A DNA stretch of 6,762 bases from Spirochaetales bacterium (GTDB lineage Bacteria; Spirochaetota; Spirochaetia; JABMQR01). The stretch spans positions 1 to 6,762 of the forward strand of contig JAGLNY010000159.1 of the NCBI GenBank assembly GCA_023139255.1, read 5' to 3'. The notes beneath the pieces are model-generated. The model made no database searches. It was not told the origin of the DNA and saw only the letters and a list, made by a program, of their open reading frames with translations. Of the stretch, positions 1-6,114 are shown piece after piece (the first letter of the stretch is position 1; each line of letters opens with the position of its first letter). A program made the position numbers and the translations under genes.

Positions 1-585
1 CCTGATATGAATCATGCTGTAATAAACAGCTGTAGACGCTATTTTGGATGTGAACCGTTTGTTCTGAAGGCAGGAGTCAAGACAGGGCTGAAAATTAAGT
101 TTAAGAACCCGCTTGCTATCGGGGCAGACCGGATAGCCAACTCAATAGGTGGAATATACCGATATCCCGGTGATAATCTGATTATTGCTGATTTTGGTAC
201 AGCAACGACGTTCGATGTTATTACAGCAGAAAAAGAGTACCTGGGCGGTGTAATAATTTCCGGGATGCGGCTGGCAATGCAGGCTCTTGAGGAGCATACA
301 GCAAAACTCCCGAAAGTTGAAATTGTTCAACCCGATCATGTGTGCGGTAAAAATACGGAAGAAAGTATCCAGGCAGGCCTCTATTACGGCACTTTGGGAG
401 CAGTTCGGGAGATAGTGGACAGGCTGACAGGGGAAAATTTTTCCGGCAGTAGGAACCTGAAAATACTGGCAACCGGCGGATTTTCCACTCTGTTCAGAGA
501 TGCGGGGGTTTTTGACGAAGTTATCCCGGATCTTGTACTTGAGGGGATTTTTCAGGCTCAGCAGATGAATATCCGTGAGGTTTAA
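1..585 (+). CDS. coaX: Type III pantothenate kinase, 5'-truncated by window edge
   Basis: Catalyses ATP-dependent phosphorylation of pantothenate, the first step of coenzyme A synthesis, in the cytoplasm. The frame is open from base 1 (Pro-Asp before the first Met), so the gene begins left of the window; 194 residues are visible of the usual 250-260. The lost part would carry the N-terminal DxGNT phosphate-binding motif. Visible signatures are GADRIAN (around residue 40, with the Asp of the family's GxDR motif), the nucleotide-binding DFGTATTFDVI (about residues 63-73), GGVIISGM (about 80-87), and a C-terminal ATGG. The ASKHA-fold family pattern is clear. In the third motif a Ser stands where the family usually has Pro (GGxIxPG). 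It converges on the DUF4129-like gene with only 22 bp between stop codons, so it is not part of that operon. No competing identity is likely. Confidence 0.93.
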   Translation, partial: PDMNHAVINSCRRYFGCEPFVLKAGVKTGLKIKFKNPLAIGADRIANSIGGIYRYPGDNLIIADFGTATTFDVITAEKEYLGGVIISGMRLAMQALEEHTAKLPKVEIVQPDHVCGKNTEESIQAGLYYGTLGAVREIVDRLTGENFSGSRNLKILATGGFSTLFRDAGVFDEVIPDLVLEGIFQAQQMNIREV

Positions 586-631
586 CTCCGAAACGCTTGA
601 TTTTCTGCTATTCAGTTTCGCTTTGTTTTTG
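586..631 (+). terminator. Possible weak terminator between convergent genes
   Basis: CGAAAC (589-594) and GTTTCG (615-620) can pair. An inner TGA/TCA pair (598-600 with 612-614) extends the stem after a 3-nt bulge, and a T-rich tract (622-630) follows on the + strand. The stem is short and interrupted, and the downstream arm lies inside the 3' end of the convergent gene. It could end coaX transcription, but the structure is marginal. Confidence 0.25.
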
Positions 632-2140
632 CAGCCTGCTGCTCAACTGCTTCATATCATGCAGTAACACCTGTAGTTCCTGCTTTGGCAGTGCTGCCGG
701 TGAGTAGAACACGCTGTTTAGTTTAATCAGGATTTTTGTGGTAATGGCAGATTCCTCTATCAATGATTCCAGCCTGACAAGGAAGGCCCCAGGCCCTTCG
801 TGCTTCCTGTAACGGATTCCCGTGGACTCAGCTGCTGCTATTATAAGTGAGTTAAATGCACGGACAACTTTACCCCACTCCAGCCGTTTCCGCCGTGAAA
901 GTTTTTCCTGCATGAAAAATCCGGGAATTTCCCATGCTTCCCTATGATCCTTTGTACCGGCACCGGAACCTGTAAACAACTCCTTAATGAACCGGGAAAA
1001 CTCCCGGGCTGTATCAAAAAATCTATCAATGAAATGCTTCAATACCGAAATAATGCGTTTAAGGGGGTGGAAGCCTTTAATAGAACGGTAAAAGGCAGGA
1101 AGAAAAAACGGTTTTATAATCAGGAAAATTATAACAAGGAATCCTATTATGCCAAGTATCCTGAAAAAGACATCCAATCGTAAAAAAGGTTCCTGTTCCG
1201 GGAGATCTTTGAGCATTTCAGCCATATTTGGGGCTGCCATGGATGGTTTCTGCAATGGTATATCAGGTTCAGTGACAATTCTATCTTTGCTCAAACTGCT
1301 TAACCATGCTATCAGTGTTCCCGGCGGGAATGCCGACCAGCCCGGGCTAATGAGCAGTGCTGAAATTAAACCAATCCCTATAACCAGTACGACCATGACT
1401 GTACGGTATTGGGTAATTGATTGAGGCAAACGTAATCCTTCATGCAGGAGAACCTGATTTTCAGCCATCTGCCTGGTAGAAAATCTCAGAATGAAGTGAA
1501 CAATAACAGAAAGAATCAGGACTGTAATGGCAATTCCGGATAGATGGATGCTGAGCAGTTGGGAGATAAAAACGAACCCGAACTGCATTACAAGGAATAC
1601 AATGGTAATAGCCTGAATTTGATTAATATTCCGTGAGAACTGCCCTGCTTCTTCCGTAGTATCCCGCATTCGCTGTGCAAGGTTAGCCCCTTTATAATCA
1701 CCTGAATACTGCTCCAGTATTTCCATAGAACCTATCAGTTTTCTAATTTTGCTGGTTGCAAGCCACTGCGCCGCATAGATCAAAATTATGGGTATTATAA
1801 GTAAATTTACTTTTCCGGTGGGCGAAAATGTTCGCATGAGTAGTAGTGAAATCCCCACAATTCCAGCTAAAGCGATAATATGTCTCCTGATTTCAGCTGC
1901 CTGAGAAGCCCGTTCTTCCAACAGGAATGTCCCGGTGATGATTTCAATGATACCAATGCAGATTGATAGGGGAATATATGCCCAGAAATGGGGAATTACG
2001 ATTTCAGTACTCTTCATAATGAGAAGCAGGCTGGTAGTTGTAAGAAACGGGAGCAGGAACGCTGCGGCAGTTATCGGTGTGCTTGATAGAGAGGGTAGAA
2101 TAGCAAGTCCCCGTTTAGCATAGTTCTTCCGCTTTATCAC
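608..2140 (-). CDS. Polytopic membrane protein with DUF4129-like C-terminal tail
   Basis: A 510-residue protein, the last gene of the moxR operon. It starts at GTG, whose first bases form a GTGA overlap with the stop of the DUF58 gene. A strong GAGGAG Shine-Dalgarno 6 nt before the GTG fixes this start. About eight hydrophobic segments are visible: roughly residues 24-42, 50-72, 87-102, 111-127, 175-195, 199-220, 246-264 and 323-342. The 265-320 loop is Pro-rich and probably extracytoplasmic. A basic segment follows (345-420), and a soluble tail (about 420-500) with the pattern VVRAFNSLI...AAAESTGIRYRKHEGP...LIKLNSVFYSPAALPKQEL resembles the DUF4129 domain found at the C-terminus of many transglutaminase/TgpA-like proteins next to MoxR-DUF58. 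No Cys-His-Asp transglutaminase core is visible. Function unknown; context suggests an envelope role. The gene call is firm and the domain assignment tentative. Confidence 0.75.
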   Translation of the reverse strand: MIKRKNYAKRGLAILPSLSSTPITAAAFLLPFLTTTSLLLIMKSTEIVIPHFWAYIPLSICIGIIEIITGTFLLEERASQAAEIRRHIIALAGIVGISLLLMRTFSPTGKVNLLIIPIILIYAAQWLATSKIRKLIGSMEILEQYSGDYKGANLAQRMRDTTEEAGQFSRNINQIQAITIVFLVMQFGFVFISQLLSIHLSGIAITVLILSVIVHFILRFSTRQMAENQVLLHEGLRLPQSITQYRTVMVVLVIGIGLISALLISPGWSAFPPGTLIAWLSSLSKDRIVTEPDIPLQKPSMAAPNMAEMLKDLPEQEPFLRLDVFFRILGIIGFLVIIFLIIKPFFLPAFYRSIKGFHPLKRIISVLKHFIDRFFDTAREFSRFIKELFTGSGAGTKDHREAWEIPGFFMQEKLSRRKRLEWGKVVRAFNSLIIAAAESTGIRYRKHEGPGAFLVRLESLIEESAITTKILIKLNSVFYSPAALPKQELQVLLHDMKQLSSRLQKQSETE

Positions 2141-3387
2141 AAGGTGCTCCTCAAGAGACCACCACTGCTGAATTCAGGCTGTATCATGTCCGGTCCGGAT
2201 TCAATTATCGGAAATACCTGAATGCCGGCATTCTGAAGCTGATCTACGTTGATAAGCCGGTCAGTTGCGGGGAAATACTCAATTTCAAAACCACGATGAC
2301 GCAGGAAAAGAAGGAAATTACGATCTTCATCCGAAAGAGGCGGACCGATATGGAACAGCCGGATTCTCTTTCCTGATATGCTGTGATAGCGAAAAAAGAA
2401 CGGCAGTAGTTTTTCCGGTTTATCGATGTATGAGATCGCGGCAAGAGCTGAGAGAATGTTGTCCGCCTGCTCATATCCGGAAACAGGCTGAAGCATAATG
2501 CTGTTTTTTGCAGGTGAGGGAAATTCCGGCGACAAAGGCTCCGTCCTGGCAGCTGATTGACCGTTCGAGTAGAATCCCACTGGTTGACCGGTGCTGCAGT
2601 ATGCCGCGGCTATGGTTGCGGCTGCGGTAATTGCACGTTCTATCCAGCCGTTGCGATGTCTTTTTGGATAATCAACTGCAGTGAGATCGAGGAGTATGCA
2701 GGCAGGAGCAGAGAGAGTGTTGCTGTATTCCATTGTCTGCAGTTTTGCAAACCTGGCTGAGGCCTTCCAGTTTATCGTCCGGAGCGGATCTCCAGGCAGA
2801 TAATCACGTAAACCCCTATATTGGTTATGATCTTCATGGACTTTATCATGTACAGTAGAAGGGCCGCCGGTAATCCCTTTCCGTGGAGGCCGGTGAAATG
2901 ACAGTATTTCCGGATAGATGATTATATCGATCTGTGTTTCCGGGAACTGTTTTTCCCAGGGGAACATACCCATAGGATCCCTGCCGGATACGCTGACTGG
3001 ACCTGCAGTATATACTCCCCTTCGATATCCTTTTAGGGAGTTTGAGATCTTTATTTGTTCATTGGGGCGTAGGCTGAACAGCTGTTTTGGGAAGTGATTA
3101 AAAAATAGATTTCCTGAAGTGTCTGTATAGCTGAGCCAGGGTATTGGCAGCCGGCCGGTGTTACTGATTATTGTCAGGAGTGTGATAGGTTCATACGCTT
3201 CAATACGTATTGCTTTTTGCTCCCGTAGTATTGCGATGCTGTTTTTTGCGACCCGCGAATAGAGATAGGATAGGAAGATTACTACTACATACATTATCAG
3301 GACAAACTGTATTAGCCAGAAGGGATAAAAGAGCAGGGTGATAATGAGCAGCAGCAGCGGAGGGAGCAGCTTCTTTTTCAAGTTCAT
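2137..3387 (-). CDS. DUF58 domain protein (MoxR-associated, vWA-like)
   Basis: A 416-residue protein with two N-terminal transmembrane segments (about residues 6-25 and 26-46), then a beta-rich region of about 100 residues and a DUF58 core. The family hallmark is at residues 191-212: RGLRDYLPGD followed by PLRTINWKASAR. It is followed by the first strand of a vWA-like fold, ILLDLTAVD (231-239). The Asp is kept, but the classical DxSxS metal-site serines are not both present, as is common in DUF58. ATG overlaps the moxR stop (ATGA), with GGGA just upstream, which indicates translational coupling. DUF58 proteins are almost always co-encoded with MoxR ATPases and are thought to act with them in maturation or assembly of envelope or surface proteins; the precise substrate is unknown. 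The fused or adjacent membrane partner here is the DUF4129-like gene downstream. Confidence 0.92.
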   Translation of the reverse strand: MNLKKKLLPPLLLLIITLLFYPFWLIQFVLIMYVVVIFLSYLYSRVAKNSIAILREQKAIRIEAYEPITLLTIISNTGRLPIPWLSYTDTSGNLFFNHFPKQLFSLRPNEQIKISNSLKGYRRGVYTAGPVSVSGRDPMGMFPWEKQFPETQIDIIIYPEILSFHRPPRKGITGGPSTVHDKVHEDHNQYRGLRDYLPGDPLRTINWKASARFAKLQTMEYSNTLSAPACILLDLTAVDYPKRHRNGWIERAITAAATIAAAYCSTGQPVGFYSNGQSAARTEPLSPEFPSPAKNSIMLQPVSGYEQADNILSALAAISYIDKPEKLLPFFFRYHSISGKRIRLFHIGPPLSDEDRNFLLFLRHRGFEIEYFPATDRLINVDQLQNAGIQVFPIIESGPDMIQPEFSSGGLLRSTL

Positions 3388-4433
3388 GTGTCCCGGCCTG
3401 CACCTGTATCCGAGTTCGAGCCCGCTTTTGTGTTCGTACTTGCGTAAACGCTCGCTTTCCCGCTTTCACCATCGTTTTCGTTCTGTTGTCCCGGTATCGG
3501 GACTGTTACCTGGTCCGTAATTCGCTGTATGGCGATTAATTCGGTTATGCCCTTCAGCAACTGATCCGGTTTAAGGATGATGCGTTTGGAAAAGACCGGC
3601 AAAATAAGTTCCCGTATATCTTCAGGTACCACAAAATCACGTCCTCTCAAGGCGGCAAGAGCCTGTGCTCCTCTGAATAGTGCAAGGCTTCCTCTTGGTG
3701 ATACCCCAAGTTTCAGGAGACTGCTGGTACGCGTGGATTCTGCCAGATCAAGGATATAGCCGCGCAGATCCAGGCTGACATATACAGAGAGAATCTCTTT
3801 TTGATAACGAAGAATTTCTTCGGATGACGAAACGGCCGAAACAGATTCAACCGGATGTGAAAGTTCTTTGTTCTGGGATTCCAGTACCATTTCCTCTGCC
3901 TCACGGGAAGGATATCCCACAGTAAGTGAGAGGAAAAACCGGTCTTTCTGTGCTTCCGGAAGCGGGAATGTTCCCTCAAAATCTATAGGATTTTCCGTTG
4001 CAAGAAGCAAAAAAGGTTTAGGCAGCGGCCGGATAGTATTATCGATGGAGACTTGTCCTTCTGCCATCGCTTCCAGGAGGGCGGCTTGTGTGCGTGGTGT
4101 TGCCCGGTTAATCTCATCGACCAGTACGACGTTTGCCTCGACAGGTCCCGGACGAAAGGTAAATTCCCCTTTCAGGGGATTGAAGATCGATATTCCAAGG
4201 ATATCAGCCGGCATCAGGTCCGGGGTGCACTGTATTCGTGAAAGAGACCCTCCGAGACTTGCTGCTATCGCGCGGGCAAGAATGGTTTTCCCAACTCCCG
4301 GCACATCCTCAATCAATACATGTCCCCGACAGAGCACAGCTGCCAGGATTTTTTCTATTACTTCGTGCTTTCCAAAAAATACTTGTTCAACTTCTGAGTA
4401 GACTTTTGTCCCCCATTCCATAATTCCCTTCAT
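3384..4433 (-). CDS. MoxR-family AAA+ ATPase
   Basis: A 349-residue cytoplasmic ATPase, a chaperone-like partner of the DUF58/vWA proteins. From the chosen start: Walker A DVPGVGKT (43-50), Walker B VVLVDEINR (102-110), sensor 1 ATENP (145-149), arginine-finger region AQKDRF (161-166), and sensor 2 SPRGSL (245-250), all in the usual MoxR order. The family length is about 310-335 residues. The excess is a polar, low-complexity C-terminal tail after about residue 312, rich in Gly, Ser, Asn and Thr. The frame stays open to an ATG at 4478, but ATG 4433 is preferred: it has GGCGGGGGA just upstream, matches the family N-terminus (soon followed by VEQVFFGKHEVI), and the 4478 ATG lies inside the candidate promoter. 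ATG 4421 is a further possible start. First gene of the three-gene operon. Confidence 0.95.
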   Translation of the reverse strand: MKGIMEWGTKVYSEVEQVFFGKHEVIEKILAAVLCRGHVLIEDVPGVGKTILARAIAASLGGSLSRIQCTPDLMPADILGISIFNPLKGEFTFRPGPVEANVVLVDEINRATPRTQAALLEAMAEGQVSIDNTIRPLPKPFLLLATENPIDFEGTFPLPEAQKDRFFLSLTVGYPSREAEEMVLESQNKELSHPVESVSAVSSSEEILRYQKEILSVYVSLDLRGYILDLAESTRTSSLLKLGVSPRGSLALFRGAQALAALRGRDFVVPEDIRELILPVFSKRIILKPDQLLKGITELIAIQRITDQVTVPIPGQQNENDGESGKASVYASTNTKAGSNSDTGAGRDT

Positions 4434-4468
4434 TCGTTCCCCCGCCAAATACATTATTTTAGGGTACC

Positions 4469-4498
4469 AGTATAGCATGAATTTTTCGGGTACATGAA
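4469..4498 (-). promoter_or_regulatory. Candidate sigma70-type promoter for the moxR operon
   Basis: On the minus strand a -10 like TATACT (4474-4469) is preceded after 18 bp by TTCATG (4498-4493), which matches only three of six -35 consensus positions. Transcription would begin near 4462, leaving about 28 nt before the moxR ATG at 4433. The -10 is good and the -35 poor. The CATGAA repeats overlap the -35, which would suit a regulator that supplies or blocks recognition. Confidence 0.4.
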
Positions 4499-4509
4499 CC
4501 TATTTCATG
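4476..4509. repeat. CATGAA repeat set overlapping moxR promoter
   Basis: The hexamer CATGAA occurs at 4476-4481 and 4493-4498 (17 bp apart, same orientation) and inverted as TTCATG at 4504-4509. The last two form a perfect 6-bp inverted repeat with a 5-bp spacer. Their position over the candidate -35 fits an operator for a dimeric regulator. Short hexamers in AT-rich DNA can recur by chance. Confidence 0.35.
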
Positions 4510-4510
4510 G

Positions 4511-4546
4511 ATCGTTTTTTATACTGTTTTCTATGAAGTTTTCTAT
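4511..4546. repeat. Three tandem 12-bp units upstream of moxR
   Basis: On the + strand three consecutive 12-mers read ATCGTTTTTTAT, ACTGTTTTCTAT and GAAGTTTTCTAT. The last nine bases are identical in two copies (GTTTTCTAT) and differ at one position in the third (GTTTTTTAT). They lie just upstream of the candidate moxR promoter and 14 bp after the stop of the B2-like gene. They could be an A/T-rich upstream element, a protein-binding array, or a chance short tandem duplication. Confidence 0.5.
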
Positions 4547-4559
4547 AGGGTGAAGTGTT

Positions 4560-5042
4560 TCAGCTGAATCTGCTGAATTTTGAAGGATCCGAAGAGCTGT
4601 CAATAATCAAGGAACCAGCCTCCAGCCATGCATGGGCGGAGAACTTCCCGTTCATTTCAGAATTATTGTTAATTTTCCCCATGCCAAATACAAGCCTGGC
4701 AGGAATTCCCAGGAATCTAAGACGTGACCTGAGAACAAGTGAACGGCGAAGGCAGGACATGTTGAAAATAAGTGAGCAGCCGGCGGCAACGGAAATTAGA
4801 TGGACAAGACGGGCAATCTTTTCTTTCGCCCGGTCATCCGGCTCTGGGGGAGTGGAGTTGCCTGAATCATGGTAACCAGAGTTTGGGTAGAGCAGCCTTG
4901 AGTTCCATCGATGGGGCAATAGGCGCAGCCTGATATCCACAATGACCATCATCAGCCAAAGATGGAGAACAGTTGTTTTATCATGCAGACACAGTGACCT
5001 GAATCGATTGTTTGTATGGTTATTCGGGGTTATGTTCATCAT
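4560..5042 (-). CDS. Lasso-peptide B2-type transglutaminase-like cysteine protease (stand-alone)
   Basis: A 160-residue protein resembling the lasso peptide biosynthesis B2 family (transglutaminase-like core, PF13471 type), which removes the leader peptide from a lasso precursor. The N-terminal helical part (about 13-52, with LRLLPHRW) matches the usual B2 start. The core reads MSCLRRSLVLRSRLRFLG then IPARLVFGMGK, then FSAHAWLEAG and IIDSS. The expected triad is Cys97, His137 and Asp148, all present and in the right order. Between Cys and His is a short polar insert (NNNSEMNG). It is of the split type: no PqqD-like RRE is fused. No precursor, RRE or Asn-synthetase-like cyclase is visible nearby. 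Start: tandem ATGs at 5042 and 5039, with only a very close AGG; an in-frame TGA upstream prevents extension. It lies 41 bp after the CruF-like gene and 126 bp before moxR. It may be an orphan or act on a non-lasso peptide. Confidence 0.85.
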   Translation of the reverse strand: MMNITPNNHTNNRFRSLCLHDKTTVLHLWLMMVIVDIRLRLLPHRWNSRLLYPNSGYHDSGNSTPPEPDDRAKEKIARLVHLISVAAGCSLIFNMSCLRRSLVLRSRLRFLGIPARLVFGMGKINNNSEMNGKFSAHAWLEAGSLIIDSSSDPSKFSRFS

Positions 5043-5055
5043 CCTGATTATACAT
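5020..5055 (-). other. 11-codon mini-ORF overlapping the B2 start
   Basis: ATG at 5055 with a well-spaced AGGA (7 nt) opens a frame of 11 codons (MYNQDDEHNPE) ending in TAA at 5020-5022. It overlaps the B2-like gene's start in another frame. It may be an initiation decoy, a translational-coupling leader, or chance. No protein function is claimed. Confidence 0.25.
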
Positions 5056-5083
5056 CAGTTTTTCCTGTATCCAAACCAAATAT

Positions 5084-6088
5084 TTAACTGACTTGAGATC
5101 TGCTTTTCTTGCATTGCTCTATATGGGTTTTATTCTTAAAGTGAGGATAGGATTTTACGAAATAGTATGTTATATATCCCAAATGAATACCCGCAAAGAG
5201 CAAAACTGGAATATAAGCAATCGTAATCTTTAATGAAAAAGCCAGTATGATGTCGAAGGTGTGTAGAATCAGTGGGATCACCCAAATTGCTGCATCATTT
5301 TTAACACTAATCATCGCACTTCTCTTTCGATACTTAATGAGTATTACAAGGCTAACAATTAGAACAAAAGATAACATGACTATTTCTGCTGTCCGGTTAA
5401 GGAACAGAGGATATATTGGGTTGAGAAATAATAAGAATCGATTTATGGGGGAAATAATGAGAAGTACCCCTGCAATTGGAGATATGATGATATAGGCTAT
5501 TCCAATATTGTTCTTATAACCCGATTTTTTAAAGAGATACCTTCCCCATTGGATTAATGCAGTATAGTAAAACATAAGAAAAAACCATCCCGTAAAATTA
5601 AAGAAAGGAATCCCGAACAGCATATTAGTATAATGGGTTGTCCAGTTCCACCTGCCTTCCATTACACCAGCTACTATATGTACATCAAAGACAGCTGCTG
5701 GATCAATGGTAAGGTCCTGTAACACCCCTAAAAAACCAACGACGATCGGGATAGTCCATTTGGGAAATTTCAACTGCTCTGCGAAGCGTAATGCAGAATA
5801 AAAAATGACAGCTTCAAACAGTAAGATTGATAACGGGACCGTACCTACCATTACCAGTCTATCCAAAGAATAGTTATAAGTATTCCCTAATACCCCTATA
5901 TTCTCAAATATTCCAGCGTATACAACAAACCCAATTAATTCAAATACGCGCCACATCCTTATATTGTCTTCGCCTCTTTTCAGAATATCTGCCAAACAGT
6001 AAAAAAAGAGGATGACTGCAAGAAATTCTGCGATTGCCCATGTGACAGGTGTAGAAAGATAGTCTAAAATTTCTGGTCGATAATTCAT
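5084..6088 (-). CDS. Polytopic membrane protein, CruF/PF04240-like (carotenoid biosynthesis family)
   Basis: A 334-residue integral membrane protein with about eight to ten hydrophobic segments (near 16-36, 48-66, 78-104, 112-132, 158-180, 195-212, 234-252, 266-285, 288-310). The central motifs match the carotenoid-biosynthesis family that includes CruF 1',2'-hydratases: FEN (61-63), GNTYNY (68-73), GTVPLSILLFEAVIFYSAL (82-100), QDLTIDPAA (124-132), WNW (147-149) and FGIPFFNFTGW (158-168). Known members add water to the end of acyclic C40/C50 carotenoids; here the substrate is unknown and no phytoene synthase, desaturase or other carotenoid gene is visible. ATG 6088 has AGGGGA about 8 nt upstream. 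It sits 26 bp after the zinc-module gene and 41 bp before the B2-like gene, so cotranscription is likely. Base composition is clearly lower in GC (about 35% in sampled lines) than its neighbours, suggesting separate acquisition. It could instead be a divergent paralogue with another terpenoid or lipid substrate. Confidence 0.7.
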   Translation of the reverse strand: MNYRPEILDYLSTPVTWAIAEFLAVILFFYCLADILKRGEDNIRMWRVFELIGFVVYAGIFENIGVLGNTYNYSLDRLVMVGTVPLSILLFEAVIFYSALRFAEQLKFPKWTIPIVVGFLGVLQDLTIDPAAVFDVHIVAGVMEGRWNWTTHYTNMLFGIPFFNFTGWFFLMFYYTALIQWGRYLFKKSGYKNNIGIAYIIISPIAGVLLIISPINRFLLFLNPIYPLFLNRTAEIVMLSFVLIVSLVILIKYRKRSAMISVKNDAAIWVIPLILHTFDIILAFSLKITIAYIPVLLFAGIHLGYITYYFVKSYPHFKNKTHIEQCKKSRSQVS

Positions 6089-6114
6089 TGTGAAAATCCC
6101 CTTTTGGTGATTGT

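Noticed and set aside
3345..3372. GCAGCAGCAG-type trinucleotide run
   Set aside because: It is the reverse complement of Leu codons in the first membrane segment of the DUF58 protein, not a meaningful repeat.
3200..3472. 90-codon minus-strand frame spanning the moxR/DUF58 junction
   Set aside because: It is out of frame with both genes, which already overlap by ATGA and fully explain the region.
3868..4401. 177-codon open frame on the + strand
   Set aside because: It lies wholly antisense to moxR, whose motifs are unmistakable; its protein has no recognisable domain and is a composition shadow.
4434..4478. Upstream extension of moxR to ATG 4478
   Set aside because: The extra 15 residues do not fit the family N-terminus, and this ATG lies within the candidate promoter; ATG 4433 has the better ribosome-binding site.
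4555..4875. 106-codon open frame on the + strand
   Set aside because: Antisense to the B2-like gene, including its catalytic Cys and His codons; no independent signature.
5020..5083. Lasso precursor peptide in the gap upstream of the B2-like gene
   Set aside because: The only ATG frame is 11 codons, too short to hold a leader and core with the ring-forming Asp/Glu. The 26-bp gap at 6089-6114 and the 126-bp gap at 4434-4559 hold no candidate either.
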